DNA of 64,000 nt from Loripinus fragilis (taxonomy: Eukaryota > Mollusca > Bivalvia > Lucinida > Lucinidae): the NCBI GenBank assembly GCA_964019695.1, contig OZ026522.1, positions 62,209,811 through 62,273,810 of the forward strand, in the 5' to 3' direction. A model generated the notes under the pieces. The model saw only the letters and a list, made by a program, of their open reading frames with translations, ran no database searches and had not been told where the DNA came from. Of this stretch, positions 34,666 to 47,626 are shown piece after piece. The translations under genes and the position numbers were made by a program. Every line of letters starts with the position of its first letter. Position 1 is the first letter of the stretch.

Positions 34666-35743
34666 AATGTAACGTCATACCGGCCGGCGCGACAACATAG
34701 TGTGTTCTATTGAAAGTAGCTTTTTTTTCTTTAAGTCTTAAATGGTCATAGAATATATAGAATCGTAAACTTCTGGCCATTAGAGAAGATGTTATAAATA
34801 ACCTAAATCTGTTATAAATAGCCTAAATCATAAAGCAATCCTGACAAAAGTTTGAAAAGATAATGTATTACATCAACCGGGCTTCCAGCTGATATGTTTC
34901 TAGACAGGCATTAAATACACATTCTACATGAAAGATGTGTTTTAGCAACAAGAACTCCGCGGACGTCGATATCGCACTTCTAAGTCATTGGAGCGTGAAA
35001 TGTAGGGGGGAAAAGGTGCATGCTAGTAGAGAGTATGTCAAGGATAATTACTATGAAAGATTTCATAATCCTAGCTACCATAAAGACAGAGAAACACACT
35101 TTAGTGTTTTACTCGACGTAAAATTCTGATAAAGTCAAGAAGCGTGAAACGAAGGTCAAGGGTACCGGGTCTAGGTGCGTGCGTGTAGCGTGTGTCAAGG
35201 ACAATTATTATGCAAGTACCATAATCCTAGCTATAATAAGTACAGAATACACACTTAAGTATTTTACTCTACGTAAAATTCTGACAAAGTCAATTTGATT
35301 TGACACGTATGTATTACGAAGCTAATTACGGAGATGACCCTGTATTTCCGCTGAACTTGTAATTTCTGAGAAAAACAAGTTGTTATTCTCGTTTCTGTAC
35401 GTAGCCACAATATTGTTGAGAGATAGAGGATTTTATCTGGCCAAATGTAATTGAAGTTTGTTGTTTTCATCCTCATAGTTGGCACTGAAATTAATATTTC
35501 AAGTTTTGGAGTGTTTTAATGTACATCAGCGTCCTCTTGTCCATATATGTTTTACATTAATCATGGAAAAATATCAGATATCAGATCTCTAATGGATTTT
35601 GCAATAAAGAATTGACGATATCACGAAAGGCCGTTTATGAATAACGGAAACGTTTTTGCGGGTTGCTTGATAACAAATATGTGTTTGTTGGGGCATGAAT
35701 TTTCAATAAAGGTGCTGGGTTGGCTCGGCGGCCATTTTAGTTA

Positions 35744-36111
35744 GTTCGCCTTTCGGAATGTAATAGAACTCAACTCTTGGTATTTCATATAATTACAAGT
35801 ATGTTTAGAATGAGTGTGCTTAAATGTTTTATAATTGTATTTTAAATACCAAGAAAAAGAGAGAAGCCATATTTTAACTTGGCTAAGATTTATCCATTTA
35901 TTTGGAAAACGAATTTTGAAAGAAACTAAATTAAAGATCGACATGTAAATAAATGCAAATTTACAAGTAGTTTTCCATCTTTGGGTGAAATAAACGTTTC
36001 ATCCGCTCTTTATAGTTGTTAAGATAATTATCACAATTTAGAGTAATTGTATATATTGTATTTGTAGAGTTCGCCTTTCGGAATGTAATAGAACTCAACT
36101 CTTGGTATTTT
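35744..36111. repeat. 43-bp direct repeats bounding 325 bp
   Basis: AGTTCGCCTTTCGGAATGTA...CAACTCTTGGTATTT is identical at about 35744-35786 and 36068-36111. The sequence between is AT-rich and has no recognised gene. Confidence 0.8.
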
Positions 36112-36119
36112 AGATACAT

Positions 36120-38420
36120 GTATTTTGTTTTACAATGGTGGCCATTTTGGTCAAATGACCTAAAAACATTTATATATAATATTATGATTTCCGCTTAAAC
36201 AGTTGTAGAAAGATGAACATTTCAAGATTGTTCCAGTATAAATGAACCAGGAATCAAATTTGGCCTTGGTGTAAAAAAGGTCAATGTCAACCCAGATTCA
36301 TCATATGTGCAACCTGGTAGGGCACACATCCCTAATGCTACATTCCAAGTCACAACGTCATTTGTCTTTTAGATCCAGAGAAGAAGAAATTTAAAGGGCT
36401 TTTACCTAATATGGGCATGGCGGCCATCTTAGACATGTGACCATTAACATTCGTTATAAATTACTCCCCTCAACTTAAGGAGTCTCCATATGAAATTTGA
36501 AATCAATTGGCCTATTGGTTTCTGAGAAAACTATGTTTTAAAATATTGATGGGACTCCAATATAAGCGACATTGGCTGAAAGATCAACTTTGACCTCTGG
36601 AACTAATTTAAAGCCATTGTCTCATCAGGTTTAACATATCAAGTGAACATAATGAATTTGGCTTCAACAGTATTAAAAAATCGACTTTTCCATTGTTTCA
36701 AATTTAAATGCATTCGGAAGCAAATTTGGCCTTGATGTTAAGTAGTATCATCATTTGAACAAACTTGGTAGGCCAAACATCCTAAATGGTACATACCAAG
36801 TCCCAAGGTCAACAGCCTTCTGGTTCTGGAGAAGATTTTTAAAGGTTTTAAGCATATATGGGTATTTCGGTCATCTTGGTCATGTAACCAAAACTATTTG
36901 TAAAAATTTGGTTAACTTATTGTAAGGATTCTTCTTTGAAATTTGAGTTCAATTGGCCAAATGGTTTCTGAGTAATTTATGTTTTAATATATTGGTGGGA
37001 CTCCAATATGAGCGACCTTAGCTGAAAGGTCAACCTTCACCTTTGGAACTTATTTATAGTCATTGTCTCATTACATTGAACATATCAAGTGAATATAATA
37101 TAATGACTTTGGCTTCAACAGTTTTCAAAAAAATCACCTTTTCAAAAACAAAAAATCCCATTTAAATGCATTAGAAAGCAAAGGATCTCGGACAGTCTTA
37201 ATGAAGGATTGCCCATAATAATGGCCTGAATAAAGTTCCTAAGAAAACGATAGTTTTTTTCATCAAAAAGATAATAGGTTCAACCCTCGAATTATCCGCA
37301 AGTGTTTTTCTCATTGGACAAGTACCTATTAAAAATATGGGTTGGGACGGCTATGTCAAAATGTTAAAAAAAATAATATAAAAACTTACTAGGAACTTAT
37401 TTTGTACAAACCTGTAGATAAATACCATTTACAATGGCATGTATCAGGATTTAGTTATGATTTCGTACCAAGCAATAAAACGTCTTATTTCTCAACCAAA
37501 ACGTATGTTGTGGGTACTCAAAAGAACGGTCACAATGAGACTGTTCTATAAGTTTCAAAGTATAGGTTAAATCTGATGAGCAGGAACATATTTATAATTT
37601 TAAGCTCATTAATTGTGTTTATCTAGACTTTGACATATACAGTTTGCAGGTATGATATACCCTATTGAACATGTCAAATTGGCTGAACTTGATACACAGC
37701 AGGTAATTGTCAAACGTTATGGACAGCATACTTATTTAGAAGAAGCGATGAATTCTTCGCAACCTGATTTTTATGCAAACACATCACTTTCGTCTCAAGT
37801 TTTATGCCCCAAAAATTATATTTCCATGTCCAAGCGAAACTTTGCTTTTCTGTAAAATAAAATTTGGTCACAAAAAGACCCCCCCCCCCCCCCAATTTCC
37901 TGGCATAATTATGCAATATTTTCAAAATATTTTTATTTTGCTAGGTACACTAAATGACGGGGTTTGATTTAAGCATACAAATATAGTTGTCAAATATGCA
38001 TTATCTTAGCCACAGGCTCTCAAAATTTGGGCAAATTGAATAGGAGACTGTCCAAGGTTCTTTGACCATGACGGTAAGTAGGTCAAGGTCAACCACAGGA
38101 CCTTCATTTGAACAAACTTATTAGGCCCCACTTCTTCAATGCTACATACCAAGTCCCAAGGTTATCGACCTCCTGGTTCTGGAGATTTTTAAAGGGTTTT
38201 AACCATTTATGGGCATGGTAGCCATCTTGGTCATGTGACACGGACCATTTGAGCAAACTTGTTTCCCCATCCTAATGAATCTCCTTATAAAATTTGAGTT
38301 CAATTGGCCCAGTGGTTTCAGAGGAGAAGATGTTTGAAAATGTTGACCGACGGACAGACAACGGTCGCCGGAGTCACTAATATACTAATAGCTCTCCTAG
38401 GAGCCATTGGCTCATGTGAG
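36120..38420. repeat. Long modules with GGCCATCTTGGTCATGTGAC blocks
   Basis: Three or more ~450-bp modules (about 36130-36660, 36720-37130, 38030-38400) share ATGGGCATGGTAGCCATCTT, GTCATGTGACC, AAATTTGAGTTCAATTGGCC, GTTTCTGAG and CATACCAAGTCCCAAGGTC. The last ends GACCGACGGACAGACAACGG and then AGCTCTCCTAGGAGCCAT...CTCATGTGAGCT. A palindromic hairpin copy sits at 37490-37556, and a C-run at 37879. Confidence 0.75.
37490..37556. repeat. GAACCGTCTCA palindrome, copy
   Basis: AACGTATGTTGTGGGTACTC, AAAAGAACGGTCACAATGAG and ACTGTTCTATAAG. The right outer arm is lost. Confidence 0.7.
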
Positions 38421-38570
38421 CTAATGAAAATTGGCATTAATCCGATGTTATGGAATCAATTTGTCAGTTAACGGCATAATTAATGCCCGACTATTTCATG
38501 CCCATTAATAATGGAGCCTTTAACAGATATGATTAATTTGTGATGATCATGGTTTATTAATGATCGATTC

Positions 38571-39105
38571 ATGGCTGTTTCTGCAGTAGTGGGGCGGGGC
38601 CATTTTTGGCCTCAGGCACATAATTTGACCAAACTAAGTAGATGTCTACTAAATGATGCTACTTACCAAATATCAAGTATCTATGCCTTGTGGTTTCAGA
38701 CAAGAATATTTTTCATATTTTTCTTTTTAGCCTATGTAAATCATGTGACCCATGGGGCGCGGGCCATATTTGGCCCAAGGGGTATAATTTGAACAAATGT
38801 GGTAGAGGTCCATAAGGTGATGCTACATACCAAATATCAAGGCTCTAGGCATTGTGGTTTCAGACAAGAATAGTTTTCTCATGAAATCTATTTTAGCCTC
38901 TGTGACCTAGATATCTACAGACCAGAACCATTTGAGCAATTCTTGTAGAGGACCACCTAAGGATCATATGTGTAAAATTATTTAAAAATTGGACTAAGGG
39001 TTTAGGAGAAGTTGTCATTTAAGTCAATTATTAACAGAGCTGCCACGCCGATGACAGACGAAGACCTATCACAAAAGCTCACCTACGTGACAGGTGAGCT
39101 AAAAC
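38571..39105. repeat. Two GGGGCGGGGCCATTTTTGGC modules with terminal hairpin
   Basis: Two ~185-bp modules share GCCATTTTTGGCC, ATAATTTGACCAAA, GATGCTAC-TACCAAATATC and GTGGTTTCAGACAAGAATA. The end is AGCTCACCTACGTGACAGGT followed by GAGCT, a hairpin like those closing related interspersed repeats. No coding potential was found. Confidence 0.7.
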
Positions 39106-40937
<1,832 letters not shown>

Positions 40938-41254
40938 GTTACCTATATGGGATAATACCTTGAACAGTAAGGGCTTTACCTGCTATAACACTTTTCATGC
41001 CACGGGAGAATTTGGTCATCTGCCGATAGCCTTTGCAAACAGTTTGAAACCAGATTAAGACCAACAGAATGTCCGCCTTGATCTGGATCCAAAACTGTTT
41101 GCCACTCCTATAATTGTCCTGGGTGATTTATTTGTAAAAACTAAATTTTAAAATAAGTCTGCAGACGAAAATTAAAACATGAACAATTATTAAATAACAG
41201 TGCAATTTTTTTCTTAAGAAAAAATGTGCAAACCTTACTCATTGTACTTTTAAC

Positions 41255-41735
41255 AAGGTTCATACAGTCAAGTTTGTGTAAAATTCAAGGACTTTTCAAG
41301 GTCTTCTAAAAGACTTTCCTTCTGTTTTCAAGAACTGAAAACTTAGGAAAAATACTGATCTACACAATAAAATTCTATTTGGAAATGCTAGTGTCCATTA
41401 CTAAAGATATTAGTTTTAGTAAATTAGTATAAATTTGTGTTGCCTTTATTTGGTGCAGCATATGCTGCACCAAATAAAGGCACAACAATTTTATACGGAT
41501 TTATGTCATCAAAAACAGTGTGGAATCCTTCTGCGAAATGGTAAAATTCAGGGAATTTTCAAGGCCTTTGAGTGTTTTTTCAAGTAGTTTTCAAGGCAAT
41601 TTTAATTTTCAAGGGCTGTTCAAGACAGTCCTGTATATTCAAGGACTTTTCAAGTCTGTGCAAACCCTGTTTAATCTGTATGTACTTAATATCAAACTAG
41701 CACATAATTCAAAGCAATTTGGCAGGTTGGTGCTA
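41255..41735. repeat. TTCAAGGACTTTTCAAGG repeat with a perfect palindrome, copy 1
   Basis: GGTTCATACAGTCAAGTTTG, AATTCAAGGACTTTTCAAGG, CTTTCCTTCTGTTTTCAAG and many TTCAAGG blocks. A perfect 40-bp palindrome (GCCTTTATTTGGTGCAGCAT and its inverse) is at 41442-41481. Further copies in the same orientation: 46075-46490 and 54125-54545. Confidence 0.82.
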
Positions 41736-42299
41736 TAGAACACCGCTTGTGTCATTTATTCATTATTTGATAGAACAGGCATTTTATGGGCTTAGGCCCT
41801 GGGTTTCTGGGCTGCAGAACATTTTGTGCAAGCAAGCCACTTCCATACAATTTAAAAAATATGGTAACACATATACAGGCAAAAAGTTTGGCTGACACAG
41901 ATCAAGTACTCAAGTCAGGGTAGCTTCACAGTGAAGAAAGGGACAATTGACAAACTTTAATTTTTACTGAAAACCATAGGCATTGACCAATAGTAGATGT
42001 CAATGATCCTTTGCTGAGATGGCACAGTGATTATCGCGACTTTTATTCAACTACTCTTTGTTTGGCTGTTTATATTCGGTCTTTCATCATTTAACTGTTA
42101 GTTAAATTGCAAATGCTAATCAAACACATATGATCTGTGACAAGGTTTAAAATATAACCTCCCCTCTTTGACAAATTTTGCATGATTTTAGCAATCTTCA
42201 GGATTTAATTTTATTGTTCGTACATTGACATTTTTAGAAATATTTTTAATCGCTCCTACAGAGAAAAGGATTTTTTTTCTGTATGAACCAGTACAAAAT

Positions 42300-42445
42300 T
42301 TACCACAATCAGCAGGATAAATACACCATTTTAACATTTATCAGCAGGACAAATACACCATCTGAGTCAGTTTTTAAGGAAGCAAAATCTTATTTTTTCA
42401 TTATTTTAGTTTTTATGAGTAGTTGAGATTTCATGCTCAGTTGAG
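42300..42445. repeat. ATCCTGCTGATAAATG repeat, rearranged copy
   Basis: CAGCAGGATAAATACACCAT, TTTTAACATTTATCAGCAGG and ATTTCATGCTCAGTTGAG contain the same arms as 55010-55125. Confidence 0.65.
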
Positions 42446-42773
42446 TTAACCATAAAAAGGATTTATAATCTCAAGACCTGTTGTCAAGTTATGCTACCAG
42501 ATATTATTTGAACTACCGTATTTAACCTAATATGAACACAGTGTGCATGACTGTTTCAAAACTATTAAATCTCTGCTTTAAAACAGTGTCAACCCAGAGG
42601 GATCAATTCACACTGCTTTCCTTGCAGATGATGAATCCATAATAATATTAAATTAATTTTGTACCACTGATTTCATGCACTGATCCATAAAGTTTTGTAA
42701 GAGGGGCTCCAAGTTTGATGATGTTTTTTTGTGATGAGGGGATAGAGGATCCAAATACAACTATAAATGGGCC

Positions 42774-42850
42774 ATCATCGGCCCGCCAGCAAAACGCCAT
42801 TTAAATAGCGTTTTGCTGGCAGGTCGATGATTGCCCAACATTGAATGCTG
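42774..42850. repeat. Short foldback with GCAAAACGC stem
   Basis: GGCCATCATCGGCCCGCCAG, CAAAACGCCATTTAAATAGC, GTTTTGCTGGCAGGTCGATG. A related one (ACGGCCCACCAGTG...GCTGGCAGGCCGTTGGTGG) lies at 47127-47222. Confidence 0.7.
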
Positions 42851-43324
42851 GCTTTGTAGCTTTGTGATTTTCAGGGGATCCGAACCAGTATTGCTAAGAA
42901 AACCTATATTTTGTGATTTTTCAGAGGGGGTCCCCAACCCCCTCTGGATCTGCCAATGGATTTGACTTCAAATCAAAAGTTCATTTTGTGTAAATAAACC
43001 ACAAAATGGTCAATGTGTGCTTATAGGAGAGTGTATGCTTATTAGGTTGAACACAGTAGCCAATTCAGTTACAGTTCAAAGTTTTAGAGTCCTGAAAATT
43101 AGAATTTTACATCATAAAACATACATTATGCTTACAAAATATTAACTACTTTAAGTTAAAATGGTCTATTGTTTATGTTTATTGAAGATAAATCAGAAAT
43201 ATTTTCATAATCTGCCTATATTGGTATTTTGAGGCTGACATTCTGTGGAAAGTCAGTCTGAAGCATAGATCCAGGTAAGCAAATTTTATTAGCGTAAAAT
43301 CGTTATTATTTTATTACTCATCAA

Positions 43325-43400
43325 TTTAAACAAATGTTTTGGGTGCTCAAAGGAGCTGTCTCATTGAGACGGTCCTTCGAGTACCCACAACTATGTTTTG
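43325..43400. repeat. GAACCGTCTCA palindrome, copy
   Basis: AAATGTTTTGGGTGCTCAAA, GGAGCTGTCTCATTGAGACG and GTCCTTCGAGTACCCACAAC. Paired changes keep most of the stem. Confidence 0.75.
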
Positions 43401-43662
43401 GATAATAAAGATGATAGTTTTCCAATACACACTCTTATCTGTAGGCCTGCTGAAGACCCTAAATTCAGGAAGAGCGCTAATATTGTTCACAAATATAGCT
43501 AGAATCTAAAAGTCTGGATTGTAGCAAGCCCATTCTAAGCGGCAAATAACGATGGAGGAGATTCAGACTGTTGAAAGATGCTCAACTGATCTGCAGCTGT
43601 TGCAAAACAACAAAGTATTTTTGTGACGTGACTTGTTTTATTTCTGATCAACAAATGATTTT

Positions 43663-43852
43663 TTGTTTGATTTGGTTCTTTACGTCCCATCAACAATCTT
43701 TCAGTTATATTAGGACGGATCTTCCTGGGTTGAACCAGTACTAAGCTAGGATAAATGTGTCTTGCTCAAGGATTTCAATGCAGTGACACCGGCAAGGCTC
43801 TAATCCATGGCCCTTCCGTCTTGAGTCAAGCACTCTACCACTAAACCAGAAC
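43663..43852 (-). mobile_element. tRNA-derived SINE, near full length
   Basis: This is an inverted copy of the 13913 SINE: tail AAACAAAAAATC at the left, body TACTGGTTCAACCCAGGAAG, and head with TTTAGTGGTAGAGTGCTTGA. Box B is degraded (GGATTAGAGCC), so internal promoter function is doubtful. Confidence 0.88.
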
Positions 43853-44299
43853 ATGAGATCATGGTTCTTACCGCATATGACATGCCTCCAGATGAATGTG
43901 GGTAATATAGGGGATAACTGTATTCAAAATTGTAATTTGAGGAGGTATATCATCAGATATGTGATCAGAAATTTAGTTATACGGCGGCGCCTGAGCAGAG
44001 CCTTAAAACGTGATTTCCCAACGTATGCACGACTATATACCTCCCCAAATGAAAATTTTAATATGATTATACCCATTCTAATGCAGTACTGCAGTTTTGC
44101 CTCAAATTGGAGCGTCGTAATTTTGTTAGCTGCAAAAAAGCTGCATGTCATCCAACGATATGTGACGTAATTAATGACGTCAAACAATTTCCGACAGTTC
44201 ATCGCAGGATATACTATCCCAAATATTTGACGTTATTCAATCAGTCGTCGCATTACAAAATCAAGTGCAGTAGAGTAAAATTTAACTTTCATATTTCTC

Positions 44300-44372
44300 A
44301 GCCACAACATATGTTGTGGGTACTCAAAAGAACCGTCAGAACGAGACAGTTCTTTTGAGCACCCAAAACAAA
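44300..44372. repeat. GAACCGTCTCA palindrome, inverted copy
   Basis: CATATGTTGTGGGTACTCAA, AAGAACCGTCAGAACGAGAC and AGTTCTTTTGAGCACCCAAA. Confidence 0.78.
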
Positions 44373-44556
44373 TATTGCAACAGAGAGCTTAAGTCATATT
44401 CACAAATTTAACCTCCAAATTCTCATTTATAAGGACCTATGATATGAGAAGAGTTTTTTCTTATAGATGCCAGCGCAGCTATGAAGTGTGGCTTGATACC
44501 TTGTTTTTTGGTATGAATCTACATATACTACAGTAACTTGTGTATGCCAGTAGCAG

Positions 44557-44725
44557 TAGTCATATGACAAATAGAATCTAACATTCATGCTCTTGTATTA
44601 TTGAATTTATTTACTTTGTTTTGTAAAAAAAGATAAAATGCTCGGCAAGCCTCGCATTATTTTATCTCTTTTCCCCAACTTGTTTAATAAATTCAATAAA
44701 ACATGAGCACTCATGTAGGATCCTC
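44557..44725. repeat. Hairpin-bearing repeat, partial copy
   Basis: GAATCTAACATTCATGCTCT, TTGAATTTATTTACTTTG, AGATAAAATGCTCGGCAAGC and TAATAAATTCAATAAAACAT correspond to 49905-50055. The arms still pair with mismatches. Confidence 0.78.
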
Positions 44726-45189
44726 TATTTACATTTGGAATGCTGCAGGTCAACAGGATAAAAATTGGAGAAGAGTATAGTAAATAAAAACATTCCCATG
44801 ACAAGGGTTAAGTGTGTCAAGCTTTGTGCTAAATCCTTGTTACCAACAGGAAACCTATATTATCACATTCTGAAGGAAATTTGATCATTTATCTCATGAG
44901 GTAAAGTTTTTCTAACTGGACGGACTATCTAGGTATAATTAAGTAAAAAGATGTGTTTGTGAAACAAAGTATCAACTAACAATACGCTTGTACATAGAGT
45001 TAGTTCTCTTCTTAAAACAAGGGCCATAACTCTTAAAAATATTTCTGAAACTCGGTTAAAAGTTAATCAAGCAATCCACTAATAATTCATAGCTGATCAA
45101 GAAATCAACAATATGACTTATAATTTATGCTTTACTTGATGGCAAGGTAGGAGTTAAGGCCTATTCACACCAATGCAATGTATTGATGT

Positions 45190-45380
45190 GTCATGTCATG
45201 CTTTTCTTGCTGTGTCTAACGGAAAAAATAGAACACTACATATTTTAATGTTGCATTCACACCAAATTGAGCACTGAATTGCCCTAATCGTCATTCACAT
45301 TGGTGTGGATGCAACATTAAAATATATGGTGTTCTATTTTTTCCTTTAGAAGCTGCAAGAAAAGCATGAAATGACTATGC
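45190..45380. repeat. Foldback with ~72-bp arms
   Basis: CATGCTTTTCTTGCTGTGTC...ATTTTAATGTTGCATTCACA at 45196-45267 pairs with GTGTGGATGCAACATTAAAA...GCAAGAAAAGCATGAAATGA at 45300-45376. The loop is about 35 bases. Confidence 0.78.
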
Positions 45381-45735
45381 CAAGATCAACATAATCTTAA
45401 CCCTTTTTCATTCTAGATACTGGTAAACAGGTACTTTGGCAAACAGTGAAGACATAGATGAAATGTCGCATAAGGTCGCATTTCATCAGTGACTGCACTA
45501 TTTGCTTTGATAAAACTACCTTCAGGGATTGAAATACATCATTTTGTAGAAATTTTTGCAACCCCTTAAAATACAAAATGGAACATTCCATACTAGTGTG
45601 TCAAAATGTATGGGGAAATCCATCAGAATGAAAAGGGATAAGGAAGATAAATGGATGATCTAAACTGGAACTCAATGAATGATACACCAATAAAAAACAG
45701 AGTAAGATTTCCTATTTACAGAGATATTAAAAGTA

Positions 45736-45922
45736 CAGTAAAACCTGTCTTAAGCGGCCACTTAAAATAAACAAAACAAAGGTCTTAATGGAAAATGGAA
45801 GCTTAATGAAGGTCAAAAGTATTGCAGAATGCTCCCCTTGACCTGCATTAAGTGATAATCTGTATTGAAAACAATTTTTGTGTGTTTTTCGAGTGGCCGC
45901 TTAAAACACCTTTTACCATATA
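45736..45922. mobile_element. Short MITE with CAGTAAAACCTGTCTTAAG ends
   Basis: It starts CAGTAAAACCTGTCTTAAGC after TA and includes GAATGCTCCCCTTGACCTGC and a GAGTGGCCGCTTAAAACACC right arm, the inverse of the left arm with mismatches. Relatives are at 24905-25000 (left arm), 32245-32359 (right part) and 52480-52628 (right part, left end dissolved in the minisatellite). Confidence 0.8.
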
Positions 45923-46074
45923 AAGCACATTTATCACATGCCACCGCATCTGGGAGTGATATAACACCATGTATAAAAAATGTTACATCAAAATGGTTTA
46001 CATATTTAGTATTGTTATGTAATGATGGCCAAAACAATGTCACGTATATATGGCAAAATCATGAGCTTTCAGGG

Positions 46075-46490
46075 TTCATGCAGGCAAGTTTGAGTAAAAT
46101 TCAAGGACTTCTCAAGGACTTCTAGAAACTTTCCTACAGTTTTTAAGGACTAAAAGTTTATGAAAAATACAGATTTAAGTGTTAAAATTCTATTTCAGAA
46201 ATGCTAGACTGAAATAATGGAGATATTAGTGTTTCAAAAAAAGTATTAAAGTGTTGTGCCTTAATTTGGTGCAGCATATGCAATTTTATAACGATTTAGG
46301 TATATATCAACTGTGTGAAGTCCTACAGAAAATAGTAGAATTCAAGGACTTTTCAAGGCTTTTGAGCGATTTTCCAGTACTTTTAAAGGCAGATTTAATT
46401 TTCAATGACTTTTCAAGAAAGTCCTCAAAATTCAAGTACTTTTTAAACCTTTTGCATGCCAAATTGCAATTTGATAAATGAACCTTGATG
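46075..46490. repeat. TTCAAGGACTTTTCAAGG repeat, copy 2
   Basis: GGGTTCATGCAGGCAAGTTT, AATTCAAGGACTTCTCAAGG, GTGCCTTAATTTGGTGCAGC and AAGGACTTTTCAAGGC match copy 1 in order. Only half of the central palindrome remains (near 46256). Confidence 0.8.
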
Positions 46491-46705
46491 CGAGAAAACT
46501 AGTCTTCGGGTTTGCAAACAACAAAGGCACTGACCAGCCTGCACATCTGCCCAGGCTGATCAGCACCTTTTTTTTGGAAGTATCATATCTAAACTTTCTA
46601 CAGGTGAAATTTCAATTTTCTAGCTAGTCTCTGTAGCTGAGGAAGTTGGTTTGAGTCTCACTTTGTCAAACTCTGAAGATAGGTTTTGTCACGTTGAGGC
46701 CTATT
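46488..46705. repeat. Palindromic MITE with CGAC ends, copy 3
   Basis: GATGCGAGAAAACTAGTCTT at the left and TAGGTTTTGTCACGTTGAGG at the right, with TGACCAGCCTGCACATCTGC in the middle, match the other two copies. It directly follows the TTCAAGGACTTTTCAAGG repeat. Confidence 0.7.
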
Positions 46706-47261
46706 TAGAATATACATACTTGCTCCTTTATTACAGTCAAACCTCGATTATTCGAAGTGCCAGGGACCGCATGAATCCTTTCGAATAATCGGTAGTTCGA
46801 ATGATCGAAAACGGGAGTTTTCGGATATTTTCGGAAAAGCTTGGATGCTTTCGTAGAACGTCTTTGTTTTACCAGAGTTTGCAACTTCAACTCATGTATG
46901 GAACATTGGCCAAAGCATTAAAGAAAATGAGCTCCTTGGAGGTTGTTGCCTCATCGTCTTCAATGCTTTGCAGGTCTATGAACGCAGAAAATAAAAGAGA
47001 ATCAGATCTTTTATACATGGCAACAACATCAAATAAAGGTTAAATGTAAATTGGCGAACCATATTTACTGATAGTAAATAGTGTCTCCTTTTATCTCCTG
47101 TCTCCTGTCATAAGGTCTCCATCCCAGCTAGCACACAACGCGAGGCCATCAACGGCCCACCAGTGATAGGCCATTGAGATGGCACTTCGCTGGCAGGCCG
47201 TTGGTGGCCCGACGTTGTGTGTTTTTTGGCTTGTACTTTTCGTTTGTTTCAGCAAAAACAT

Positions 47262-47420
47262 ACGATTTGGGTGTTTAAAAGAACCGTTTCGATGAGAGGG
47301 TCCTTTTATGCGTCCAAACCTAGGTTTTGGTTGTTTTCCCTCAATCGTAAAATTGTGTTTTAGACATTCAAAAGAAGTGTTTCGATGAGACAGTTCTTTT
47401 GAGCACCCAAAACACATGTC
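47262..47420. repeat. Two adjacent GAACCGTCTCA-type palindromes
   Basis: AAAAGAACCGTTTCGATGAG at 47276 and AAAAGAAGTGTTTCGATGAG at 47370, each followed by a complementary arm (GTCCTTTTATGCG, AGTTCTTTTGAGCACCC). Both are inside the pogo-like element. Confidence 0.7.
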
Positions 47421-47626
47421 CGTGATATTCGTCTATTATCGAAATTGTTATTTTTGTTGTAACCTGTTGGCGCGCTTGGTGTGTTCGCTTATTGTAAACA
47501 GTGGTCAAGAAAGACACGATCAAATTTAAATCAATATTAGCTGCCACTAATTAATATTTTGACATTTAAAAAGTAAGTAAGTAAGTTTATTTCTACTTTA
47601 ACCATAACATGGTCATGTGTAGTATA

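Larger units (their letters stand above)
33231..35740. other. Intergenic stretch with few identified repeats
   Basis: Besides the (TGTTC)n run and the ~290-bp repeat at 34365, a pair of similar blocks occurs near 35020-35130 and 35190-35285 (AAGGATAATTACTATG / AAGGACAATTATTATG, then CATAATCCTAGCTA, TTTTACTCGACGTAAAATTC). This is a ~170-bp tandem duplication. No gene was seen. Confidence 0.5.

Noticed and set aside
43853..44202. 105-aa plus frame and 92-aa minus frame overlapping each other
   Set aside because: No family motif in either. They lie just after a SINE, and the overlap on both strands suggests chance openness.
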